In this document: positions 1 through 5,237 of the stretch, in pieces
Layout of the letters: every line of letters starts with the position of its first letter
Position numbering within the stretch: position 1 is the first letter of the stretch
Assembly (NCBI GenBank): GCA_003694905.1
Contig: RFJM01000132.1
Span: 1-5,374 of the forward strand
Reading direction: 5' to 3'
DNA length: 5,374 bases
Origin: Caldilineae bacterium
GTDB lineage: Bacteria > Chloroflexota > Anaerolineae > J102
Program-made: the position numbers and the translations under genes
Notes under the pieces: generated by a model
What the model was told of the DNA's origin: nothing
Databases searched by the model: none
The model's input: only the letters and a program-made list of their open reading frames with translations

Positions 1-2
1 GG

Positions 3-479
3 GCTGCCCAGATCATCGCCGTCGACAAGGCAGCGGCCAAGGCAGAGATGGTCAAGGCTTTCGGCGCCACCGACTTCCTGCCGGCCGGGCCCGAGGTAGT
101 GGCCGAGATCCGGCGGCGCACCCAGGGCCGCGGGGCCGACTATGTCTTCGAGGCCATCGGCATCCCGGCCGTGCAGGAGCAATGCCTGGAGGCCACACGT
201 CCGGGCGGAGTATTGACGCTGGTGGGGGTGGCACCGATGGGTAGCAGCACGAATCTGCCCGGCGCCATTATTACCCGCCAGGAAAAAACGGTCACAGGCT
301 CGTATTACGGCACGGCGAACACCGCTCGCGATTTTCCCCTCTATCTGGATCTCTATCGCCGCGGACGGCTGGCGCTGGAGCGGCTGATCTCCAAGCGCTA
401 CACGCTGGAGGAGATCAACCAGGCTTACGCCGACATGCTCGGCGGCGAAATCGCTCGCGGTGTAATCGTTTTGGACTGA
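3..479 (+). CDS. Zinc-type alcohol dehydrogenase (MDR superfamily), C-terminal part, 5' truncated by window edge
   Basis: The reading frame is open from base 3 to a TGA at 477-479, giving 158 visible residues; the start lies outside the window. The visible part begins inside the Rossmann fold: IIAVD (visible residues 5-9) looks like the second beta strand ending in the Asp that binds the NAD ribose. GADYVFEAIG and RPGGVLTLVGV follow, typical of the later nucleotide-binding strands. The C-terminus, with GSYYGT, a DLYRRGRL helix and YTLEEINQAYADMLGGEIARGVIVL, is the usual end of class III-like or Zn-dependent MDR alcohol dehydrogenases. The catalytic zinc ligands and the GxGxxG motif would be upstream and are not seen. 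The family oxidises alcohols or sugar alcohols with NAD(P); the substrate cannot be told from this part. It ends 55 bp before melA on the same strand, so co-transcription is likely. Family assignment is firm, specific function open. Confidence 0.88.
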   Translation, partial: AAQIIAVDKAAAKAEMVKAFGATDFLPAGPEVVAEIRRRTQGRGADYVFEAIGIPAVQEQCLEATRPGGVLTLVGVAPMGSSTNLPGAIITRQEKTVTGSYYGTANTARDFPLYLDLYRRGRLALERLISKRYTLEEINQAYADMLGGEIARGVIVLD

Positions 480-534
480 TACGTATCCCAACCATTGCAT
501 TGATCCCCCGCTTTCGCTCATCCCTACCGCAATC

Positions 535-1848
535 ATGACCAGGATCGTATTCATCGGTGCGGGCAGCACCGTCTTCGCCAAGAATCTGATCGGAGATATC
601 CTCAGTTTCCCTGAGCTCTCGGACGCGACGATTGTCCTGCATGACATCGATGCCGAGCGGCTGCGAACCACGGAGTTGGTTGCAGCCAAGGTCGCCCGGG
701 CGCTGGATGCCTCCCCCACCCTCCTTGCAACCACCGACCGTCGCGCCGCCCTGGCAGGGGCAAACTATGTGCTGACGATGTTTCAGGTAGGGGGCTACCG
801 ACCCGCCACGGTCACCGATTTCGAAATCCCGCGCAAATACGGACTGCGGCAGACCATTGCCGACACGCTGGGCATCGGCGGCATCATGCGCGGTCTGCGC
901 ACCATTCCCGTGCTGCTGGAGATGGTCCATGACATGGAAGAGCTATGCCCGGAAGCCACACTGCTCAACTATGTCAATCCTATGGCCATGCTGTGCTGGG
1001 CAGTTGGCAGGGTCAGCTCGATCCGCTCGGTGGGCCTATGCCACAGTGTGCAGGGCACGGCTCAGGCTCTGGCATCAGATCTGGGCATTCCCTACGAGGA
1101 GATAAGCTATCTGTGCGCGGGGATCAACCACATGGCCTTCTATCTGCGACTGGAGCACAACGGCGAGGACCTCTATCCACGGCTGCGGGAAGTGGGCCGT
1201 GCCGGGACCTACGGAACGCGTTTCAACAACCTGCCGGACCACGTTCGCTACGAGGTGCTGCGGCGCACCGGTTACTTCGTGACCGAATCCAGCGAGCATT
1301 TCAGTGAGTATGTCCCCTGGTTCATCAAACGGGACCGGCCTGATCTCATCGATAAGTACGGTATCCCCCTGGACGAGTATCTGCGCCGGTGCGAAATGCA
1401 ACAGAACCTATGGGAGTATCAGAAGGCCCTGTTCGAGAAAGGAGATGTGGAGCTGACGGTGACGCGCAGCAATGAGTACGGATCGCTGATCATTCACAGC
1501 ATGGAGACGGGGCAGCCCCGGGTGATCTACGGCAACGTGCTGAACGAAGGTCTCATCGACAATCTACCCTACGGCTGCTGTGTGGAAGTCCCGTGCCTGG
1601 TAGACCGGAACGGTATCCAGCCCACCCGCATCGGCAAACTGCCGCCCCACCTCGCAGCACTGATGCGCACCAACATCAACGTGCAGGAACTGACGGTGGA
1701 AGCAGCTCTGACAGGACGACGCGAGCACATCTATCATGCAGCGATGCTGGACCCGCACACGGCTGCCGAACTGGATCTGGAGCAGATATGGCGGCTGGTG
1801 GATGAGCTGATCGAAGCTCACGGCGACTTACTGCCCGCCTACCATTGA
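535..1848 (+). CDS. melA: Alpha-galactosidase, glycoside hydrolase family 4 (melibiase)
   Basis: This 437-residue protein has the usual length for GH4 alpha-galactosidases and follows E. coli MelA closely along its whole length. It should cleave alpha-1,6-galactosides such as melibiose and raffinose in the cytosol. GH4 enzymes use bound NAD+ and Mn2+ in a redox-elimination mechanism, not classical hydrolysis. Visible signatures are the dinucleotide-binding IGAGS (residues 7-11) with HDID (36-39), QIGGY-like QVGGY (84-88), QTIADTLGIGGIMR (106-119), LNYVNPMAM (144-152), GLCHSVQGT (167-175), CAGINHMAFY (194-203), VTESSEHFSEY (249-259), YGNVLNEGLIDNLP (332-345) and NINVQ (380-384). Cys169 and His199 match the family's metal ligands. 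The ATG at 535 puts the beta-alpha-beta fold at the N-terminus as expected, but no Shine-Dalgarno is visible in the 55-bp gap from the dehydrogenase. No signal peptide is present. No clear terminator follows. The call is very secure; the exact sugar preference is inferred. Confidence 0.97.
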   Translation: MTRIVFIGAGSTVFAKNLIGDILSFPELSDATIVLHDIDAERLRTTELVAAKVARALDASPTLLATTDRRAALAGANYVLTMFQVGGYRPATVTDFEIPRKYGLRQTIADTLGIGGIMRGLRTIPVLLEMVHDMEELCPEATLLNYVNPMAMLCWAVGRVSSIRSVGLCHSVQGTAQALASDLGIPYEEISYLCAGINHMAFYLRLEHNGEDLYPRLREVGRAGTYGTRFNNLPDHVRYEVLRRTGYFVTESSEHFSEYVPWFIKRDRPDLIDKYGIPLDEYLRRCEMQQNLWEYQKALFEKGDVELTVTRSNEYGSLIIHSMETGQPRVIYGNVLNEGLIDNLPYGCCVEVPCLVDRNGIQPTRIGKLPPHLAALMRTNINVQELTVEAALTGRREHIYHAAMLDPHTAAELDLEQIWRLVDELIEAHGDLLPAYH

Positions 1849-2033
1849 GGCAGCCGGGGTTGTTGCGAGCCGCGCTGCGGCCGTCAAGTCCGGAGATGGG
1901 AGGCCGGTCCTTGGCCGCCATTCTCGAAGCGTTGGCAGCGGTCCGCGGCGCATGGCCCTCCGCGCGAGCGTACTTCCCCACGCCGGTGGCGGCACAACCG
2001 TCTCTCGGAAAAACGAATACGGTCATGGCACAC
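1849..2033. other. Convergent intergenic region between melA and the hsp20 terminator
   Basis: I see no credible gene here. On the + strand a short GC stem occurs 20 bp after the melA stop (GCCGC 1869-1873 with GCGGC 1877-1881, 3-nt loop). It has no following T run, so it is at best a weak end signal for melA. An open frame runs through this stretch and across hsp20 on the opposite strand, but its sequence resembles no known protein. Confidence 0.6.
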
Positions 2034-2068
2034 AAAAAAGGCAGCGGCGCTGGGACGCACCGCTGCCT
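2034..2068 (-). terminator. Rho-independent terminator of hsp20
   Basis: Read on the - strand, AGGCAGCGG (2068-2060) pairs perfectly with CCGCTGCCT (2047-2039), and T2038-2034 follow the stem directly, giving a six-T run with the last stem base. The 12-nt loop can close further by a T-G, G-C and C-G pair, leaving a 6-nt loop. It lies 25 bp past the hsp20 stop. On the + strand the hairpin is followed by CTCTCGG, so it should not terminate melA transcripts efficiently. Confidence 0.94.
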
Positions 2069-2093
2069 CTCGGCCGAGACCCTTGTCCCGAAA

Positions 2094-2639
2094 TCAGGCT
2101 GCTTCCTTGACCTTGACCTTCTTCTCTTTCCTGCCGAGCTTGGGCAGCTTGATCTTGGGCTGTGGCAGGCTGACCTTGATGCGATTGACCAGCTTCTCGC
2201 CGGCCCTGGCTTTGGGCAGTTCAATGGTGAGAACGCCGTTCTCGAGTGTGGCCTTGGCCTTGTCCGCTTTCACGTCGACGGGCAACCGCAGCGTGCGTTG
2301 CCAGGCACCGTAGCGGCGCTCCCGTCGCAGCCAACCGCGATCCTCATACTCTTTCTCTTCCCGGGCCTCGGCCCGAATGGTCAGCAGTCCGTCTCGCTCG
2401 ATGATCTCGATATCGTCGTGAGAGACGCCGGGCAACGTGGCCTGGACCACGATGGCATCATTCCGCTCAAAGACATCCACCGCCAGGTTGTCGCCAACAG
2501 CCCAATCAAACTCGGGCATCCACTCGCCAAACCAGCGGCCGGGCCAGAACGGCGTCCTCAGGTCATGCCACAGTTCTTCGAACAGTTCGAAGGGTCTCGT
2601 CAGATCGTAAACAGGATCATACCTAACCAGTTTGGTCAT
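2094..2639 (-). CDS. Hsp20 family small heat-shock protein (alpha-crystallin domain)
   Basis: This 181-residue protein is an ATP-independent holdase that would bind unfolding proteins in the cytosol and keep them refoldable for the DnaK and ClpB machinery. The N-terminal arm is rich in aromatics (PFWPGRWFGEW, residues 30-40), as expected for substrate binding. The alpha-crystallin domain runs from about 47 to 145: NLAVDVFERNDAIVVQATLPGV (51-72), the GLLTIRAE strand (84-91), and the family signature ATLENGVLTIELPK (130-143). An IxI-type oligomerisation motif follows as I154-K-V156, and a second one, I163-K-L165, lies close behind. The last 24 residues are lysine-rich (K162, K164, K167, K171, K173, K174, K176, K178), making the tail longer and more basic than in many relatives. 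The ATG is set by a perfect ribosome binding site 8 nt upstream, and the gene ends at its own terminator, so it is probably monocistronic. No CIRCE element is found. Confidence 0.97.
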   Translation of the reverse strand: MTKLVRYDPVYDLTRPFELFEELWHDLRTPFWPGRWFGEWMPEFDWAVGDNLAVDVFERNDAIVVQATLPGVSHDDIEIIERDGLLTIRAEAREEKEYEDRGWLRRERRYGAWQRTLRLPVDVKADKAKATLENGVLTIELPKARAGEKLVNRIKVSLPQPKIKLPKLGRKEKKVKVKEAA

Positions 2640-2645
2640 GGTCAG

Positions 2646-2653
2646 AACCTCCT
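2646..2653 (-). promoter_or_regulatory. Strong Shine-Dalgarno of hsp20
   Basis: On the - strand AGGAGGTT lies just before the hsp20 ATG; the AGGAGG core (2653-2648) is separated from the start codon by 8 nt, which is optimal. It fixes the start. It is the only strong ribosome binding site in the window at good spacing: melA, galT and the DUF72 gene have none visible. Confidence 0.92.
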
Positions 2654-2662
2654 GTCTGCGAG

Positions 2663-2696
2663 ATCTGGACGAACATGTTCCAGATACGGGAAAAGG
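2663..2696 (-). promoter_or_regulatory. hsp20 leader hairpin with upstream four-U element, possible RNA thermometer
   Basis: In the presumed hsp20 5' leader, ATCTGGA (2685-2679 on the - strand) pairs with TCCAGAT (2669-2663) around a 9-nt loop. The perfect palindrome GAACATGTTC (2671-2680) overlaps this hairpin. Immediately 5' of it, CCUUUU (2696-2691) can pair with the AGGAGG ribosome binding site (2653-2648) through four Watson-Crick and two G-U pairs. Small heat-shock genes are known to use fourU and ROSE thermometers, but the sequence here does not match a ROSE consensus and no transcription start is known. The hairpin is seen directly; the thermometer role is inferred. An alternative is a DNA operator at the GAACATGTTC palindrome. 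Confidence 0.4.
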
Positions 2697-2843
2697 AATG
2701 GTCTCGCGCGCGACCCGGCGCGGATCTGCGCGTGCTTGTTTACAGCTTCATTCTTACACGCGAAGATTTGCGCGGCGTTGTAGAAACGTTAGTTTTCCGC
2801 AAGAGCCGGCACTTCTTGGGGCGTATTTCAGCGTGCCGGAAAG

Positions 2844-2892
2844 CTGTCCGCCAGGCAGGCACACCAGACGGCTGTCTGGTCGGGTTGGACAG
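2844..2892. repeat. Nested inverted repeats upstream of hsp20
   Basis: The inner pair is ACCAGAC (2863-2869) and GTCTGGT (2874-2880), perfect over 7 bp with a 4-nt spacer. The outer pair is CTGTCC (2844-2849) and GGACAG (2887-2892), perfect over 6 bp. As RNA it would make a two-tier hairpin with unpaired internal segments of 13 and 6 nt. The inner palindrome also has the shape of an operator for a dimeric regulator. It lies about 205-250 bp upstream of the hsp20 ATG. No T run follows on either strand, so it is unlikely to be a simple terminator. Confidence 0.6.
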
Positions 2893-2899
2893 TGCATGT

Positions 2900-2924
2900 G
2901 CGGGCGATTCCATGATTCGCCCGC
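2900..2924. repeat. 8-bp inverted repeat, 9-nt spacer
   Basis: GCGGGCGA (2900-2907) and TCGCCCGC (2917-2924) are perfect reverse complements around the spacer TTCCATGAT. The stem is GC-rich and stable, but neither strand has a T run after it. It sits about 100 bp past the galT stop and 8 bp from the nested repeat, so it could help end galT transcription without a classical U tract, or be a regulator site for hsp20. Confidence 0.6.
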
Positions 2925-2980
2925 CACCCTCCTGAGTGCTTGCGCATACCAGGGTCAGGTCAGGCGGTAGACTTATGGAT

Positions 2981-2994
2981 GGCGGGAGACCGCC
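2981..2994 (-). terminator. Weak candidate terminator hairpin after galT
   Basis: GGCGG (2985-2981 side) and CCGCC form a 5-bp all-GC stem with a GAGA/TCTC tetraloop, 27 bp past the galT stop. On the - strand it is followed by ATCCATAAG with no T tract. It may pause polymerase, but as an intrinsic terminator it is poor; rho-dependent ending is equally possible. Confidence 0.25.
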
Positions 2995-3021
2995 CCCGAG
3001 ATGGAACGCGCCCGATCTCCT

Positions 3022-4080
3022 CTAGCCGTCTGGCCCGCGCTCCTTGAAATGCACCTCGGAAAGGGCGCGCAAACGGGCCGCGGCCTGCTCGGGCGTGAGA
3101 TCGCGCTGCGGTTCGGCCAGCATCTCGTAGCCGACGCGAAATTTCTTGACCGTGGCCGAGCGGAGCAGTGGCGGATAGAAGTGGGCGTGTAGCTGCCAAT
3201 GCGGAGCCGGGTCGGCCTGGGGACCGGTGGGTGCGCCGTGCCAGCCCATGGAATAGGGGAAGGAGACCTCGAACAGGTTGTCGTAGCGTGTCAGAAGCCG
3301 TTTCAGGATGTCGGCCAGGGCCACGCGTTCCTCTGGGGTGAGCTCGGGCAGGTGCCGTACATGCCGCCGCGGGAGCAGCAGCGTCTCGAAGGGCCAGAAG
3401 GCCCAGTACGGCACCACGGCCAGCCAATGGTTGTTGCCGACGACCACCCGCTCCTCCGCTTCCAGTTCCAGATGGGCGTAGTCGAGCAACATGGGCCGGC
3501 CCTGATCCCGATGATAGTCGGCCTGCCGGCGATCTTCTTTGGCAGCCTCGGTAGGCAGAGCACTGCCGGCCCACACCTGCCCGTGGGGATGGGGGTTCGA
3601 GCAGCCCATGATGGCGCCCTTGTTTTCGAAGACCTGAACCCATCGATAGATCTGGCCCAGCTCTGCCACCTGCTCCGCCCACACATCTACAACCCGCGCG
3701 ATATCGGCCAGGGTCATCTCGGGCAATGTCAGATCGTGTCTGGGCGAAAAGCAGATGACGCGGCATGTTCCCGGCACGCCTTCGCTGCGCATGAGGGGGT
3801 GTGTGGCCGCGGGCGCAACGGGCGTCTCGGGAAGCAGGGCAGCGAAGTCGTTGGTGAAGACAAAGGTCGTCTCGTAGGGAGGATTGCGGTGCCCCCCTGC
3901 GCGCACGTTGCCGGGACAAAGGTAGCAGCTGGGGTCGTAGGCCGGGCGTTGCTCCGCGGGAGTTTTCTCAACCTGACCCTGCCACGGCCTTTTGGTACGG
4001 TGGGGTGAGACGAGTACCCATTCACCGGTAAGGGGATTGTAGCGTCGGTGGGGATGTTCGGACGGGTTGAATGCGTTCAT
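3022..4080 (-). CDS. galT: Galactose-1-phosphate uridylyltransferase
   Basis: This 352-residue enzyme exchanges UDP-glucose and galactose-1-phosphate for UDP-galactose and glucose-1-phosphate, the central Leloir step, in the cytosol. The active-site motif GCSNPHPHGQ spans residues 159-168, with the nucleophile His166 that carries the uridylyl group. Family metal sites are intact: Cys52, Cys55, His115 and His164 match the E. coli zinc ligands, and Glu182, His281, His298 and His300 match the second metal site. Other hallmarks are HPHRRYNPLTGEWVLVSPHR (9-28), VFTNDFAAL, VQVFENKGA (148-156), YDNLFEVSFPYSMGWHGAP (266-284) and HAHFYPPLLRS (298-308). I chose the ATG at 4080 because MNAFNPSEHPHRRYNP aligns with the E. 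coli start; the frame stays open upstream to a GTG at 4209, adding 43 residues with a signal-peptide look that a cytosolic GalT should not have. No Shine-Dalgarno is visible. DUF72 lies 362 bp upstream on the same strand, too far for tight coupling. Confidence 0.97.
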   Translation of the reverse strand: MNAFNPSEHPHRRYNPLTGEWVLVSPHRTKRPWQGQVEKTPAEQRPAYDPSCYLCPGNVRAGGHRNPPYETTFVFTNDFAALLPETPVAPAATHPLMRSEGVPGTCRVICFSPRHDLTLPEMTLADIARVVDVWAEQVAELGQIYRWVQVFENKGAIMGCSNPHPHGQVWAGSALPTEAAKEDRRQADYHRDQGRPMLLDYAHLELEAEERVVVGNNHWLAVVPYWAFWPFETLLLPRRHVRHLPELTPEERVALADILKRLLTRYDNLFEVSFPYSMGWHGAPTGPQADPAPHWQLHAHFYPPLLRSATVKKFRVGYEMLAEPQRDLTPEQAAARLRALSEVHFKERGPDG

Positions 4081-4101
4081 GAGAGCAGATATCGCCGGGG
4101 G

Positions 4102-4116
4102 AGTATGGACGATGGA
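4102..4116. repeat. Direct repeat box, copy 1, next to galT
   Basis: AGTATGGACGATGGA differs at one of 15 bases from the second copy at 4283-4297, in the same orientation 181 bp away. It contains a tandem ATGGACG-ATGGACA pair with a 7-bp period. It lies 22 bp upstream of the galT ATG, a plausible place for a regulator to block transcription or initiation. The role is inferred. Confidence 0.5.
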
Positions 4117-4240
4117 CAAAGCATAAGAACGAGGATGGCAGAAGGATACCAGAAGAAGGGCGCAGGTGGAAAGAAGAATTTGGGAGAGCATCCGCGAGCT
4201 GGCCGACACAGGCCGAGGCCCGGCGCAGTCTACGCGGTCC

Positions 4241-4279
4241 GACTTTCAGCGGGTCACGGCTGCTGACTGAAAGTCAGTC
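4241..4279. repeat. Overlapping, mutually exclusive inverted repeats upstream of galT
   Basis: GACTTTCAG (4241-4249) pairs perfectly with CTGAAAGTC (4267-4275). Within the loop GTCA (4253-4256) can pair with TGAC (4264-4267), giving an 8+4-bp stem with a 4-nt bulge. The right arm is also part of a second hairpin, GACTG (4265-4269) with CAGTC (4275-4279). The two cannot form together, a layout seen in attenuators, though no U run or leader peptide is evident. It is 160-200 bp upstream of galT. Confidence 0.55.
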
Positions 4280-4282
4280 CCC

Positions 4283-4297
4283 AGTATGGACAATGGA
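4283..4297. repeat. Direct repeat box, copy 2
   Basis: AGTATGGACAATGGA matches copy 1 at 4102-4116 except for one base. It lies 3 bp from the hairpin cluster at 4241-4279. The paired boxes, separated by 181 bp, bracket the galT upstream region and could serve as looping sites for one regulator or be remnants of a small duplication. Confidence 0.5.
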
Positions 4298-4363
4298 GGC
4301 GGGTTAAGGTTGAGCTTGAAATGGCTGACGTATGCGTCGGCTCTCCATTGCCCTGACACCACC

Positions 4364-4411
4364 GCCGCCAGGCCCGGAAGCCCTGGTCCAGCTCTTGAAA
4401 GGGCCTGCGGC
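4364..4411 (-). repeat. Long bulged hairpin downstream of the DUF72 gene
   Basis: CAGGCCC (4369-4375) pairs with GGGCCTG (4401-4407), and after a single bulged C the stem continues with GCCG (4364-4367) and CGGC (4408-4411). The 25-nt loop holds a small CTG/CAG stem. It begins 31 bp past the DUF72 stop, so it could protect or end that transcript. No T tract follows on the - strand, which argues against a standard intrinsic terminator. Confidence 0.45.
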
Positions 4412-4442
4412 CGGGTGAGAAAACTCGGATCTTATTCTCAGG

Positions 4443-5237
4443 CTAATCCCTGTCCTGTCGTTCGAGCCTCGCCAGCAAGCTCAACGCGTTTTCATGTGCG
4501 GCACCTGCGGCCGTATTGTTGAAGATGCACCAGACCTCGCTCTTGTCTTTCGCGTCCTGCTGCAGTCGCCGGGCAAGGCTCTCCAAAGCCTCATCCGCAT
4601 AGCTCGAATAGTAGAGGCGCGGGGAACCGTGGAGGCGATAGTAGGTCCATTCTTCCCAGCCGCCCGGCACTGCCGCCTGTGGCACGGGCGGCGGGTCGGC
4701 GGCCACACGGGCCACGCGAAAGCGCCGCAAGAGGATTTCGGCTTCGGTGCCAAACCAGCTCGCATGCCGAGGCTCACATGCAATCCGACCTGCGAATTGC
4801 TCCCGCAGCGCCGTGAAGAACCGCTCGGCCACGTCCCGTGCGAAAACAAGGCTCGGCGGCAACTGGACCAGCAATGGCCCCAGTTTTTCGCTCAACTCCC
4901 GCGGCCCGGCCAGAAATTCGGGCAGCACCGTGAGGTCTTGCAGGCGACCGTAATGGGTAATCGCCCGCGGCATTTTCACGGCAAAGCGAAAGTCCGGTGG
5001 CGTGGTGGCAGCCCAGCGGGCATAGGTCTGAGGCCGGTGTAGGCGGTAGAAGGAGGAGTTGATCTCGACAGCAGACAACCGCGCGGCGTAGCGCTGTAGA
5101 TGGCTGCCCTCCGCAGGAAAGGATGCCGACAGGCTCTTGGGAATACTCCACCCCGCGCAGCCCACATAGACCCGCCGGCCACGAGATGCGGGCGGGCCCT
5201 GTGCCGGTGAACCAGGAACAGGCAGACCCCGGCTCAT
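4443..5237 (-). CDS. DUF72 (YecE-like) family protein
   Basis: From the ATG at 5237 the protein has 264 residues, normal for DUF72, a TIM-barrel-like family of unknown biochemical role that includes E. coli YecE. Family motifs appear in order: VYVGCAGWS (residues 23-31), VEINSSFYRLH (57-67), FRFAVKMPR (83-91), LLVQLPPSL (122-130), CEPRHASWF (154-162), YYRLHGSPRLY (199-209) and WCIFNNTAAGAA (236-247, with DUF72's late Asn-Asn pair). It has no signal peptide or membrane segment and should be cytosolic. The start is uncertain: ATGs at 5249, 5246 and 5237 are all in frame, none has a Shine-Dalgarno, and the frame stays open to 5366 through a Cys/Pro/Arg-rich stretch that does not look like protein. 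I chose 5237 because it is the start nearest the conserved core, and a promoter-like site would begin transcription almost at this codon. No link to galactose metabolism is evident. Confidence 0.93.
   Translation of the reverse strand: MSRGLPVPGSPAQGPPASRGRRVYVGCAGWSIPKSLSASFPAEGSHLQRYAARLSAVEINSSFYRLHRPQTYARWAATTPPDFRFAVKMPRAITHYGRLQDLTVLPEFLAGPRELSEKLGPLLVQLPPSLVFARDVAERFFTALREQFAGRIACEPRHASWFGTEAEILLRRFRVARVAADPPPVPQAAVPGGWEEWTYYRLHGSPRLYYSSYADEALESLARRLQQDAKDKSEVWCIFNNTAAGAAHENALSLLARLERQDRD

Larger units (their letters stand above)
2654..3021. other. Intergenic region between galT and hsp20
   Basis: This stretch should hold the hsp20 promoter and the end of the galT transcript, both on the - strand. 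I found no convincing sigma70 or sigma32 promoter pair. It contains four separate inverted repeats (2663-2685, 2844-2892, 2900-2924, 2981-2994) and a tandem GGTCA pair (2953-2962). GAGTGCT at 2934-2940 matches half of a CIRCE element, but the partner half is missing. A 57-codon reading frame on the - strand (2913-2740) has an AGGAGG 14 nt upstream but shows no recognisable protein and is not called. Confidence 0.6.
4081..4442. other. Non-coding region between DUF72 gene and galT, presumed galT control region
   Basis: No gene is convincing here. About 110 bp next to galT are strongly purine-rich on the + strand, so the presumed galT leader is pyrimidine-rich, lacks a Shine-Dalgarno, and happens to stay open in the galT frame to 4209. 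Farther out are a duplicated 15-bp box (4102-4116 and 4283-4297), an inverted-repeat cluster (4241-4279), a long bulged hairpin (4364-4411), and a weak TGAGAA/TTCTCA pair (4416-4421 and 4435-4440) just after the DUF72 stop. No sigma70 promoter stands out. Confidence 0.6.

Noticed and set aside
1845..2783. Long + strand open frame (312 codons) across the melA-hsp20 gap and the hsp20 gene
   Set aside because: It lies antisense to a clear Hsp20 gene with its own ribosome binding site and terminator, and its translation has no recognisable domain. Open antisense frames are expected at this GC content.
2740..2913. 57-codon basic reading frame on the - strand upstream of hsp20, with AGGAGG upstream
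   Set aside because: The AGGAGG is 14 nt from the ATG, too far for good initiation. The frame crosses inverted repeats, and the Arg/Lys/Pro-rich product resembles nothing known. Conservation in relatives with a synonymous-substitution bias would reopen it.
2934..2940. GAGTGCT, half of a CIRCE (HrcA) heat-shock operator
   Set aside because: The TTAGCACTC partner is absent at the required 9-bp spacing on either side.
2960..3919. 319-codon - strand frame overlapping galT in another frame
   Set aside because: The product is an Arg/Gly/Ala-rich low-complexity string typical of an out-of-frame reading of a GC-rich gene; galT has all catalytic residues in its own frame.
3199..4008. 269-codon + strand frame antisense to galT
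   Set aside because: No domain is recognisable, and it is fully explained as the complement of galT.
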